In this document: positions 17,307-28,570 of the stretch, piece after piece | Layout: every line of letters begins with the position of its first letter | How positions within the stretch are numbered: the stretch's first letter is position 1 | Source: Lentisphaeria bacterium | Lineage (GTDB): Bacteria > Verrucomicrobiota > Lentisphaeria > Victivallales > UBA1829 | Assembly (NCBI GenBank): GCA_017503375.1 | Contig: JAFVTF010000107.1 | Coordinates: 1-42,963 of the forward strand | DNA length: 42,963 nucleotides | Reading direction: 5' to 3' | The notes under the pieces: model-generated | Databases searched by the model: none | The model's input: only the letters and a program-made list of their open reading frames with translations | Told to the model about the DNA's origin: nothing | Made by a program: the position numbers and the translations under genes

Positions 17307-17918
17307 TTACTGGTTCCAGGCTTTCAGAAATGTTTCTGCGATCATTCTGTATCCTTCCGCAGTCGGATGTACTCCGTCCTTGGTCAACAGAAGTCCGGTA
17401 TGCCCCGGATGACGCCGCCACTCATCCCTGAACATTGTATCAAGAGGAACATAACGGATTTTCAATTCATTTGCCGCAGCGCGGGCAGCTTTGCAGTAAT
17501 CCGCATACATATCCCCCTGTTCATGCCAGTTATCACCTTCCGGTTCTGCCAGCGGTGTTGCAATGGAGACTTTACTGATTCCGTTCAAGCGAGCAATATG
17601 AGCCATCCAAACGAGATTACAGCGGTATGCTTCAGGAGTGATCATGGGTTCATCAGCCCAGCGGCCTCTGCCGACAAGGGAATCATTGGTTCCGAGAAAA
17701 ATGGAAACCGCATCCGGCTTCATATCAAGAACATCCCTCTGAAAGCGCATGAACGCTGTCGGCGTTTTATCTCCGCCGACTCCGGCATTGATTACTTTAT
17801 TATCGGGAAGACGTTCCTGCAGAATTGCGACATATCCGGGATCCGCATGCGTCAGACTGTCTCCGAAACAAACCAGTGTTTCTCCGGGTTCAAGAAATTT
17901 TGTTGTTAGATCAAGCAT
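17307..17918 (-). CDS. SGNH/GDSL-family hydrolase
   Basis: 203 residues. Block I CFGDSLTHAD (catalytic Ser21), block II GVGGD, block III FLGTNDS and block V DGVHPTAEG (catalytic Asp and His) are all present, so it should be an active esterase, probably removing acetyl or other acyl groups from sugars. No signal peptide. GGAGA precedes the ATG. It heads the minus-strand group that continues with the LacI regulator and GH130. A -10-like TATATT is at 17961-17956. Confidence 0.88.
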   Translation of the reverse strand: MLDLTTKFLEPGETLVCFGDSLTHADPGYVAILQERLPDNKVINAGVGGDKTPTAFMRFQRDVLDMKPDAVSIFLGTNDSLVGRGRWADEPMITPEAYRCNLVWMAHIARLNGISKVSIATPLAEPEGDNWHEQGDMYADYCKAARAAANELKIRYVPLDTMFRDEWRRHPGHTGLLLTKDGVHPTAEGYRMIAETFLKAWNQ

Positions 17919-18049
17919 TCTTCATTTCTCCTGTATTAAAAAGTCTTTCCGGCTTAATATAACACTGATGCTGAAAAAAATCACAAAAAATTCCTTTTAA
18001 AAACTCAATAAATTTCAGCAAAATATGGAACCTCTGCTAAAAAACAAAA

Positions 18050-18278
18050 GCTCTGTTCCCAATAAAGGTTGTTACTTGAGGAGGGGAAAAAGCCCACTTG
18101 AGGAAAGGTCCTTTTTCCCCTCCTAAAACTCCACCCCTTTCCAGTCCTCCGGAGCCTTGTGCGGAGGAGGATTTCCAAACCTTTTTGCGGCATTCCGATT
18201 TTTACGATGTAAAAATCGAAATGACATCTTAAAGTTGAAATAGCAGAAGGATTTACCAACCTGTATGGGGAACAGCGC
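18050..18278 (+). repeat. MITE-like repeat family 1, copy D
   Basis: About 229 bp. The left end is GCTCTGTTCCCAATAAAGG, the right end GTATGGGGAACAGCGC. It shares with copy A the block CCTCCGGAGCCTTGTGCGG and the core hairpin, here at 18189-18225 with tip GATTTTTACGATGTAAAAATC. The G-C pair next to the loop in other copies is A-T here, a compensatory change. Confidence 0.8.
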
Positions 18279-18423
18279 TATACTCTAAAAGACGCCTGGA
18301 AAAGTCAAAAAAGAGAGGATTAATCACAGATGGGATATTGCACACAAAACAATATTTTGCAACTCTTTTTGGACAATGAATTTGAAGTTTTCAGTGATTG
18401 TATCCGTCAGAAAATATAAAGGA

Positions 18424-18623
18424 TTTTCATAAGAGGTAATTTCAAAAGTCCGGCAAATTTTGGCTGAAAAGAGATTGCTGATGAGATGGAAATGGTAGTT
18501 TGAGCGTGGCTTTCCATCCTCCTTCGTTAAAACTCCGGAGGATAAGCCGAAAACGCTCCATTTTCAGATCTCTGCAAGAATTTTCAGAGATTTTTGAAGA
18601 CTTTGGAAATTGCCTCATAAAAC
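18424..18623 (+). repeat. MITE-like repeat family 2, copy 2 (complete)
   Basis: 200 bp with terminal inverted repeats: ATAAGAGGTAATTTCAAAAG at the left and AGACTTTGGAAATTGCCTC at the right. Nested inverted segments (CTGAAAA/TTTTCAG, GAGAT/ATCTC, GAGCG/CGCTC, GGCTT/AAGCC, ATCCTCC/GGAGGAT) let the whole element fold into one long imperfect hairpin. It matches the reverse complement of 1-149 except in the hairpin centre. It encodes no protein. Confidence 0.75.
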
Positions 18624-18738
18624 TTGGAACATTAACAAAATTTGATCAAAGTTGAGATTGGGACGGTTGCAAAACTTCAAAAGAAGTAAACGGCAGTCCT
18701 GATAAATGTTGATTCGCTATGGGGGAAAGCAGGGGAAA

Positions 18739-19875
18739 TCACTTTTTTTTCAGAGTGATCAGAGCGATTTCTGAAGGTCTTCCGAAACGGATGGGGAAGC
18801 CGCTCCAGATACAGGTTCCATTCGTCAGATAAAGCTGCATGTTTCCAACGTTATACAGCCCCGAAACAAAGCCGCCGTTCATCTGTCTGACCAGAAGATC
18901 CATTCCCAGAATCATGCCGCCGTGAGTGTGTCCGGAAAATTGCAGATCGTAAAACGATTTTGCTTTATGAGCCAGTTTCGGATTGTGAGCCAGAAGAATT
19001 CCGCAATCTTCCGGTTTCATTTCCGGATGCTTTGCCATTTCCGGATTTGGCATTTCCTCCCAGAAACGTTTTGCTCCTTGATCGGTCGTTCCGCTCAGAT
19101 AAATTCCATTGGGGAGTCTTACAGAGTCGTTCAACAGCATGTTGATCCCGGTTTCTCTTTCCAGAAAGTACATCCACTGATGATATCCGGAATAATATTC
19201 ATGGTTTCCGGGAACGCCCCAGACACCGTAAGGCGCTTTCAAATCTTTCAGTAACCCCACTTTATTTCCGCAGAGTTCCACTGTTCCATCCACAAAATCA
19301 CCGACGATTGCGATAAGATCAGGCTTTGCGGCATTGGTCCGCCGGACGATCTCCCTGATGAATTCCGGCTGGGTGATATAATCAATGTGCAAGTCGGAAA
19401 TCAAGGCGATTCTCATTCCTTCCGCATCTTTGGGCAGGTCTTTCAGACAGATCGTTCGTTCCCGTACTTTCGGCAGAGCAGTCCCCCAGTAAATGCCGAG
19501 CGTTGTACAGAGAATTGCGATTCCAAGCAGAATGAAATTGGCTTTGCAAACCCATGTCTTCCAGTTTGCGGGCATTTCTTTTTTTTTCCTGCGGTAAATC
19601 AGACGGATGATGATTCTGGCGATTACACTGACCAGCAGGAGTGCAAACCATGCGATAAGGACGGCATAGATCCATGCTGAAAATAACATGATTCCCCGTG
19701 GCAATCTGGGAGCAAAAAAGACAGGACCGCCGAAGAGGTAAAGGATAAAATATTTCTGTGAAATGCAGAAAAGAATTCCAAAGATGATAAGTTTCCACCA
19801 ACGGTTTATTTTCAGGGGGAAAATGGCAACAATAAAGACAAATATCGCAAGGATCGGGGAGAGATAAATCAACAT
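18739..19875 (-). CDS. Membrane-bound metallophosphoesterase (YkuE-like)
   Basis: 378 residues. The first ~130 residues contain about four transmembrane helices. A calcineurin-type phosphoesterase domain follows with metal-binding motifs in order: LISDLHID, VGDFVDG, GNHEYY, LLAHNP and SGHTHGG. The family includes UDP-2,3-diacylglucosamine hydrolase relatives and YkuE-type membrane phosphodiesterases; substrate unknown. It starts 27 nt after the RNase HIII gene and is the last gene of that operon. AAAGGA precedes the ATG. Confidence 0.88.
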   Translation of the reverse strand: MLIYLSPILAIFVFIVAIFPLKINRWWKLIIFGILFCISQKYFILYLFGGPVFFAPRLPRGIMLFSAWIYAVLIAWFALLLVSVIARIIIRLIYRRKKKEMPANWKTWVCKANFILLGIAILCTTLGIYWGTALPKVRERTICLKDLPKDAEGMRIALISDLHIDYITQPEFIREIVRRTNAAKPDLIAIVGDFVDGTVELCGNKVGLLKDLKAPYGVWGVPGNHEYYSGYHQWMYFLERETGINMLLNDSVRLPNGIYLSGTTDQGAKRFWEEMPNPEMAKHPEMKPEDCGILLAHNPKLAHKAKSFYDLQFSGHTHGGMILGMDLLVRQMNGGFVSGLYNVGNMQLYLTNGTCIWSGFPIRFGRPSEIALITLKKK

Positions 19876-19902
19876 GGATAAATTCCTTTCTGGGAAAAAT
19901 GT

Positions 19903-20865
19903 TTAATGTTTCTGCCAGACCGGTTTCGGCGGCGGTTCTATCCCCAACGCTTTATATGTATTTCTGAAATGCAGTTTTGCAAATTTCCCCAGATGTTCGC
20001 GTCCGCCGGCAACAGCCAGTCTGGATGCAGGTTCATCGGTTTGATCTCCGCCCCCCTTTGGCAGAATTACGCCTGCAGCTTCGCTTAATTCATCCAATTT
20101 CCGCAGAAATCCTGCGCGGGCGAGAATGGATGCCGCTGCCACAGCCATGTCGCTTTCTGCTTTGACACGCTGTACCAGATGGACTTTTTTTCCGCGTTCG
20201 CCGAGAGCATTGCAGATCAATGCATCGTCACCGAACTTATCAGCGATGGCTTCGGTACATTCCGGAACTTTTTCCAACAGATTTTCCAATGCTCTTGCAT
20301 GAGCCCATGCAAGCAGGGTATTGATGGAACGGAAACTCTGATACATTCTGTTGTAGGCTTCCGGACCGATACTTACGATCGCAAATTTTCCTTTCAGGAT
20401 CGTGGCGATTTTCGTTGCAATTGCGCGCAGCTTTGTATCGCTCTTGATGAGCTTGCAGTCACAAACTCCAGCCTGAATCAACGCATTTTCCGTTGCTTTA
20501 TCCGGAATAAAAGCGGCACAAGCCACCAGCGGACCGAAGAAATCTCCTTTCCCGCTTTCATCCATTCCGGCATGAGCAATAAAGGGCTGTTCCGGTTTTT
20601 CTTCCAGTTCAGCACCGGTGAACGGACAGGAACAGAGGACTTCCGGTTCCAGAACGAACTCGACAAAATCCTTTGTTCCTTTGCCCTGAATGACCAGTTT
20701 TCCGCTGTTGTAAAGAATGACGGACGTCTTTTCTTTTGTTGCTTTGAATCTGGCATACTGGTGATCGGAAAATGTCCAGCAATGAGTCTCCAGCGCGGAA
20801 CGGAGCGCATCGTTCCGTTCCGGCGGGAGCATGATCACACACATGTTTGCGGTTTGATCTGACAT
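19903..20865 (-). CDS. rnhC: Ribonuclease HIII
   Basis: 320 residues. Cleaves the RNA strand of RNA-DNA hybrids in the cytoplasm. An N-terminal TBP-like substrate-binding domain (DUF3378, about 7-90) precedes the RNase HII/HIII fold with GMDESGKGDFFGPLV at 100-114 (catalytic Asp102 and Glu103; the DESGKGD form marks HIII rather than HII) and AESDMAVAAASILAR near 238. The ATG at 20865 is chosen over a TTG at 20868 because AGGAG is 5 nt upstream. It sits 12 nt after the GH2 gene, an unusual partner, so this is probably read-through from a sugar operon. Confidence 0.95.
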   Translation of the reverse strand: MSDQTANMCVIMLPPERNDALRSALETHCWTFSDHQYARFKATKEKTSVILYNSGKLVIQGKGTKDFVEFVLEPEVLCSCPFTGAELEEKPEQPFIAHAGMDESGKGDFFGPLVACAAFIPDKATENALIQAGVCDCKLIKSDTKLRAIATKIATILKGKFAIVSIGPEAYNRMYQSFRSINTLLAWAHARALENLLEKVPECTEAIADKFGDDALICNALGERGKKVHLVQRVKAESDMAVAAASILARAGFLRKLDELSEAAGVILPKGGGDQTDEPASRLAVAGGREHLGKFAKLHFRNTYKALGIEPPPKPVWQKH

Positions 20866-20877
20866 CAAAACTCCTGA

Positions 20878-24015
<3,138 letters not shown>

Positions 24016-25341
24016 TTAAAGAACACTGAGAGCTGCATTGATGATTTCTGTTGCAGCATTGGGGGCAACAGAATTTACAGCAGGTTGAACTTCATAGCCG
24101 CCCCGTTCAAAACATTCCGGCATGGGAACATAACCGGAAAGAGATTGAGCAAGGGAAACGACAAAGGTGTATTTTGTAGTTGATTTTTCGCGGATCGCAC
24201 GTGCAACGCCGTTGAACGGTTCGCCGGGAACTGCAACGAAAGAAAGTTCATTTCCGAATCTGAGAGAGGTGATTCTTCCTTCGTGGGAAGGAACACTTTT
24301 GTCGCGGCAGTCAATGGTGCGCTGTGCAAAGTGACGGAGTGCAGCAGGTACTTTGTTTGCAAGATCCTGGCTTTCCAAATCACCGTCTTTCTTAATGTCG
24401 GGAACCGTTGCAAGAGTGTGCTTTGCTGCAGCATATTCTTCATCGGAAACCTGACGGTGCGGAATTGTAACGGTTGTGTTTTTGATAACAACATCTTCAG
24501 CGGTCAGCTTTTCTGTATCGTTCAGAGCATCGAGAATGATCTGAGCATAACCGCGTCCGATGCGGACAGCTTCTTTAAAGCTGGACTGATTGATTTTCTG
24601 CCGGAAGTCAAAGTGATTGACATCTCCGGACGCATCGTCGAGAACCATGACAGGAAGGCTTGTTTTGAGTTCATACTGGATTGCCTGAGCAAAACGTCCG
24701 TACCAGTCTGCAGAAACAATATTTCCTCCGATGGTATCACCGTGATTTGCAATGTTGCAGATGAGTGCGGCAAGTCTTCCGCCCTGAATAATTTTCAGGA
24801 AACTGATGGTACGGTCAAGTTCACTTTCCGGTTTTTCGATATCGGGATTTCCCCAGCCGGGGTTTGTGATGATCGTGCCGTTCTTCATGTAATATCTGCG
24901 GACGAACGCATACGGATTGTTATAGACAGAACCGACTTCCAGTTCAGCAGGGAGCAGGTTCATAATCGCACGGATGATAGCCCGTTTTGCTCCTTCCAGA
25001 GCGAGATCATATGCGTAATAGGTGCGGTCATCCCATTCTTCTCTGCGGAAACGGATTTCCGGACCTGTATGGGTATGAGTGGCTGAAATGATCAGATTGT
25101 CATAGAGATCATTTCCATATTTTTCAGCAATGAAAGCCTTGAGGTCTGTATAAATTTCAGCGGGGACTGAGCCAAGATCGAAAGAAACAAAACCGCAGAG
25201 TTTTTCATTTGCTTCAATCATAATGACTTTTACATAGAGGTCATCGTACATGCCTTCATTTGGGCGTTTATTGAAATATCCTGCAAGCCCCACACCTGTG
25301 GGAGGGGTGATGATTTCCTGTGCATAACCTGCTTTAAACAT
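24016..25341 (-). CDS. Neutral/alkaline ceramidase-like hydrolase
   Basis: 441 residues. It resembles the N-terminal catalytic domain of neutral ceramidase: ATHTHTGPE near 87-95, NHGD near 200 and DDASGDVNHFD near 241 supply zinc-binding residues and the glycine-rich SGD segment. No signal peptide is seen, unlike secreted ceramidases, so an intracellular amidase acting on another substrate is possible; in gut bacteria such genes often sit with glycosidases. It begins the run ceramidase-GH2-rnhC-phosphoesterase. AAGGAG precedes the ATG. Confidence 0.8.
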   Translation of the reverse strand: MFKAGYAQEIITPPTGVGLAGYFNKRPNEGMYDDLYVKVIMIEANEKLCGFVSFDLGSVPAEIYTDLKAFIAEKYGNDLYDNLIISATHTHTGPEIRFRREEWDDRTYYAYDLALEGAKRAIIRAIMNLLPAELEVGSVYNNPYAFVRRYYMKNGTIITNPGWGNPDIEKPESELDRTISFLKIIQGGRLAALICNIANHGDTIGGNIVSADWYGRFAQAIQYELKTSLPVMVLDDASGDVNHFDFRQKINQSSFKEAVRIGRGYAQIILDALNDTEKLTAEDVVIKNTTVTIPHRQVSDEEYAAAKHTLATVPDIKKDGDLESQDLANKVPAALRHFAQRTIDCRDKSVPSHEGRITSLRFGNELSFVAVPGEPFNGVARAIREKSTTKYTFVVSLAQSLSGYVPMPECFERGGYEVQPAVNSVAPNAATEIINAALSVL

Positions 25342-25362
25342 TTTTTCTCCTTGAATTTTTTG

Positions 25363-25396
25363 TTAAGAAAAGCCCTGCTCGTACAGAACAGGGCTT
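25363..25396 (-). terminator. Terminator after the flotillin gene
   Basis: On the minus strand AAGCCCTG and CAGGGCTT form an 8-bp stem with an 11-nt loop, followed by a T-rich TTCTT. It lies between the flotillin stop and the ceramidase-like start, separating the two units. Confidence 0.8.
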
Positions 25397-25411
25397 GAAT
25401 TTATATTTTGC

Positions 25412-26968
25412 TTATTCAGCTGCAGCCGGTTCCTGTTTCGGTTCCGGATTTGCATCTTTGACTTTGCCCAGATATTCCGGTAAATCAAGTCCAGCCATGC
25501 CCGCAACATCATGAAGCGGCGGCAGACTCTTAACGATTCCGCTGAGGAAATCTGATGTTGCAGTCTTGCCTTCTTTTCCCTTGGAACCATTGTCCCAAAC
25601 GGTGACTTTATCAATCTTGATATTGCGGATCGCTTCTGTCTGAAGAGCAACGATCTGATCGAGTTTTTCAATCATAAGCATCTTGGCTGCGGCATCAGCA
25701 TCCTGACCGCAAGCGGTGACGATCTGCTGGAAACCTTCGCCTTTTGCTTTCAGAATTTCATAATTACCTTTTGCTTCGGCTTCGAGTTTTGCAAAGATGG
25801 CATCGGCTTCCCCGCGAGCTTCGCGGCGTTTCTTTTCCGCTTCAGCTTCTGCGGCAATGACCATCTGTTCTTTGTCGATTTCCGCCTTAACGATCACGTC
25901 TGCCTTCTGCTTTTCAGTTTCCATTTTTGCACGGGCAATCTGTGCGCCCATTTCAGCTTCGTAATCTGCTTTTTTGATATTTGCTTCAGCAATTTTTTGA
26001 GCCGCTTCGGAACGGCGGAATGCCTCCGCTTCCTGCTCCTTACGGGTTGCGTTTGATTTTGCAATTTCGATTGCAGAGATATTTTCACCTTCAATAGCGG
26101 AGGCTTCAGCCTGTTTCACAGAAATACGGCGGTCACGGTCTGCATTTGCTTCTCCGACGAGAGCTTCGGCTTCAGCCTGCTTCACTGCAATACGGCGTTC
26201 CTTTTCCGCATTTGCTTCTCCGGACTGGGCTTCCGCTTCAGCATTGGAAACGGCAATACGCTGGGCTTTGTTTGCTTCAGCTTCTCCGATTCCGCCCTTC
26301 CGTTCTTCTTCTGCAACATCGATTCTTGCGGTGTTGATCGCTTCGGCAGCGGCACGTCTTCCGATCGCATCAATATATCCGCTTTCATCGGTGATATCTG
26401 TAATGTTCACGTTCAGCAGCTGAAGGCCGATCTTGTTCAGCTCTTCTGCTACGTTTTCTTCGATCTTCCGCAGGAATGTTTCCCGGTCGGAGTTGATCTG
26501 TTCAATGGTCATGGATGCGATCACCAGACGCAGCTGACCGAAAATAATATCTTTGGCAAGGTCCGCGATCATTTCGGAGGAAAGACCGAGCAGACGGTTC
26601 GCCGCATTTCCCATCAGTGCTTCATCCGTGCTGATTCCGACAGTAAACACGGAGGGAACGTTGATACGGATGTTCTGGATACAAAGCGCATTCGTCAGGT
26701 TGACGTCAATGGGCAGGGGCCGCAGAGAAAGAAAACTGTAATCCTGAATCACAGGGATGATAAATGCCGCACCACCGTGAATACATTTAGCTGCCCGCTG
26801 TCCGCCGGTTTTACCGTAAATGACCAGAATCTGATCTGACGGACATTTCTTGAACCGCATGGCGATTCCCATGACCGTGATAAACAGAATAACGATGATC
26901 AGGACAGATACCAGAATACTGCCGGCAATAAAGCCGCTGCTTGCTGCAATTGTTAAAACGGATCCCAT
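25412..26968 (-). CDS. Flotillin/YuaG-like membrane-scaffold protein
   Basis: 518 residues. One N-terminal membrane helix (about 12-37), a PHB/SPFH domain (about 45-200, with IYGKTGGQRAAKCIHGGAAFIIP), then a long Ala/Glu-rich coiled coil (about 205-430) with repeated EANADRDRRI/EAEALVG units, and a C-terminal tail. Flotillins form large oligomers at membrane microdomains. The coiled-coil repeats are homologous to one another at about 24-residue spacing. GGAGG precedes the ATG, with its own promoter and terminator, so it is monocistronic; no NfeD partner is adjacent. Confidence 0.94.
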   Translation of the reverse strand: MGSVLTIAASSGFIAGSILVSVLIIVILFITVMGIAMRFKKCPSDQILVIYGKTGGQRAAKCIHGGAAFIIPVIQDYSFLSLRPLPIDVNLTNALCIQNIRINVPSVFTVGISTDEALMGNAANRLLGLSSEMIADLAKDIIFGQLRLVIASMTIEQINSDRETFLRKIEENVAEELNKIGLQLLNVNITDITDESGYIDAIGRRAAAEAINTARIDVAEEERKGGIGEAEANKAQRIAVSNAEAEAQSGEANAEKERRIAVKQAEAEALVGEANADRDRRISVKQAEASAIEGENISAIEIAKSNATRKEQEAEAFRRSEAAQKIAEANIKKADYEAEMGAQIARAKMETEKQKADVIVKAEIDKEQMVIAAEAEAEKKRREARGEADAIFAKLEAEAKGNYEILKAKGEGFQQIVTACGQDADAAAKMLMIEKLDQIVALQTEAIRNIKIDKVTVWDNGSKGKEGKTATSDFLSGIVKSLPPLHDVAGMAGLDLPEYLGKVKDANPEPKQEPAAAE

Positions 26969-27031
26969 AAAACGTACCTCCTTACAGTTTGTTTAACGTT
27001 CCGGTTTTTGATACTCTTTATATCTGAACGT

Positions 27032-27059
27032 AATATATCTGTCAGATGTCACTTTTCAA
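27032..27059 (-). promoter_or_regulatory. Promoter of the flotillin gene
   Basis: Minus strand: TTGAAA (27059-27054), 16 nt, TATATT (27037-27032). Confidence 0.55.
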
Positions 27060-27207
27060 GCAAAAAAAAGAGTTTTCTGCAAGAATTTAACAGAAATCTC
27101 AATTGTTTTGTAAAACTGAGGCAATTTCAAACTGTCAGAAAAATATTATCCCCCGGTTATCAAAATGGCAGCAGACCCTTCAAAAGTTTTTCCCTTCTTC
27201 ACCGATA
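27060..27207 (-). repeat. Fused relics of repeat families 2 and 1
   Basis: 27075-27135 matches an end of family 2 (CTGCAAGAATTT, then TGAGGCAATTTCAAACTGTC). Directly after it, 27140-27206 matches the inner part of family 1 copy C in reverse (ATTATCCCCCGGTTATC, then CAAAAGTTTTTCCCTTCTTC). Both are truncated, which suggests insertion of one into or beside the other and later decay. The relic runs up to the stop codon of the MBL hydrolase gene. Confidence 0.55.
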
Positions 27208-27210
27208 TCT

Positions 27211-28011
27211 TCACCGATTTATTTTCAAAATACGGATTTCTCCAGGGACGAGTTTTTCGGCTTTGATCTGGGGATATTTTACATTCATGTAATCCAGAAA
27301 TAGCTGCGGGTCCTCTGTATTCCCCGGAAACATATCATAGTGTGCGGGAATCACACACTTTGTCCAGCACCATCCGGCAAGGTCTGCGGCTTCCTGATAG
27401 GTCATATTTCCGATACATCCTGCGGCATACCGTTTTGCATCCCGTCCGTTAATGGGAAGCATCATTAAATCCGGTTCCGCATCTTTCAGCAATGCTGCCA
27501 GACCGTCATAAACGCAGCAGTCTCCGGAGTGATAAAAACACACGTCATTCATGCTGATAACATAACCGAGATAAGGATAAAGTCCGTTGTCGCTGCGGTC
27601 GAGAAATTCATGGGCTGAAGCGATTCCCCGGATAATGATATCATCAATTTCCAGTTCTTCTCCGTCGTTGATCCCGATGATCCGTTCTGCCGGAATTTCT
27701 GTGATGGTTCTGCGGACGGCTTCCGGGAAAATAAACAACGCATCGGGAGAGGCTTTTGCCATTGCTGCAAGGGAAACTCTGTCGATATGATCGCTGTGGT
27801 CATGAGTACAAAGGATCAGATCTATTCCTGCAAACTCCTCTGCATTGATCAGGGGCGGAATCAAACGTTTCGGATTATTGTTCAGATAAGGGTCAATAGC
27901 GATCAGAGTATTTCCGCCTTTGACAAGAAAACTGTGTTGTCCCAGACGGCAGACTGCAAGAGAGCCTTTTTCCGGGGCAAGTTCTGAAAATGTGTTCAAA
28001 ATAGTATTCAT
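27211..28011 (-). CDS. Metallo-beta-lactamase-fold hydrolase (UlaG-like)
   Basis: 266 residues. Metal-binding motif CTHDHSDHID (His70, His72, Asp74, His75), later HSGD near 159 and a C-terminal IPAHYDMFPGN. The layout resembles UlaG/L-ascorbate-6-phosphate lactonase and related cytoplasmic MBL hydrolases; the substrate is unknown. The start at 28011 (AAGGA upstream) is preferred over 28074, since the promoter's -10 and -35 boxes lie at 28037-28065. Confidence 0.88.
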   Translation of the reverse strand: MNTILNTFSELAPEKGSLAVCRLGQHSFLVKGGNTLIAIDPYLNNNPKRLIPPLINAEEFAGIDLILCTHDHSDHIDRVSLAAMAKASPDALFIFPEAVRRTITEIPAERIIGINDGEELEIDDIIIRGIASAHEFLDRSDNGLYPYLGYVISMNDVCFYHSGDCCVYDGLAALLKDAEPDLMMLPINGRDAKRYAAGCIGNMTYQEAADLAGWCWTKCVIPAHYDMFPGNTEDPQLFLDYMNVKYPQIKAEKLVPGEIRILKINR

Positions 28012-28036
28012 GAAAAAATTCCTTTCTGTTCGGGGT

Positions 28037-28065
28037 AATATATCCTTATGAAATAAAACCGTCAA
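28037..28065 (-). promoter_or_regulatory. Promoter of the MBL hydrolase gene
   Basis: Minus strand: TTGACG (28065-28060), 17 nt, TATATT (28042-28037). The best match to a sigma-70 consensus in the window. Confidence 0.65.
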
Positions 28066-28107
28066 GCAGAGCAATTCTGATTTTTTGAATAATTTCAGCG
28101 GCTCTTA

Positions 28108-28135
28108 TTGAAAATTATTGAAGAGGAATTATATT
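28108..28135 (+). promoter_or_regulatory. Promoter of the small membrane protein gene
   Basis: TTGAAA (28108-28113), 16 nt, TATATT (28130-28135), 24 nt before the ATG at 28160 and divergent from the MBL gene promoter. Confidence 0.5.
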
Positions 28136-28159
28136 TTCTTCAACGAAGGAGGTTTTTCA

Positions 28160-28498
28160 ATGACAGATTCAGAATACAGGAAAAAGGCAATTTTCTGGAC
28201 AACGCTCCTGTTTGTTCCGACAATTGTATTCTGCATAATGATGATCATTGACCTTTTTTTTGAATATCCGAAATATTATTTTTTCCTTTATATGGATGTC
28301 ATAACGTTTGCTCCGGTGATTCTTTCTTCTTTGATTGTTTCCGGGATGATATTCTGGAAATTGTGGACGGAACTCAATTCTGTACTGCAAAGATTGGGGC
28401 TTGCTCTTGTTTTCTTTTTTCTCTTTTTTGTATATTTATTCTATTCCATACTTTTGGGGGTATTTTTGTTCGTTTTTTTACTTAATCCTTTCAGTTGA
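28160..28498 (+). CDS. Small integral membrane protein, unknown function
   Basis: 112 residues, not recognised. Three strongly hydrophobic segments (about 11-32, 40-63 and 78-108) separated by short charged loops; the last is very rich in Phe and Leu. A strong AAGGAGG lies 7 nt before the ATG at 28160, so the upstream in-frame start at 28118 is rejected. It has its own promoter, and 72 nt separate it from the CehA-like gene. Confidence 0.7.
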   Translation: MTDSEYRKKAIFWTTLLFVPTIVFCIMMIIDLFFEYPKYYFFLYMDVITFAPVILSSLIVSGMIFWKLWTELNSVLQRLGLALVFFFLFFVYLFYSILLGVFLFVFLLNPFS

Positions 28499-28570
28499 GA
28501 CTTGAATGTACAGAAAAAAGAGTTAGATTAATCAAAGAAAAATACTGAATCAAAAAAGGAGTTACAGATT

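Larger units (their letters stand above)
17919..18738. other. 820-nt intergenic region with two repeat elements
   Basis: Holds repeat family 1 copy D (18050-18278) and family 2 copy 2 (18424-18623). Between them is a 29-codon frame (18330-18419, MGYCTQNNILQLF...) with a weak AGAGG upstream, not recognised and not called as a gene. At 18660-18677 GGGACGGTTGCAAAACTT resembles a sequence at 42827-42844 and may be an old insertion-sequence end. No other gene is visible. Confidence 0.5.
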
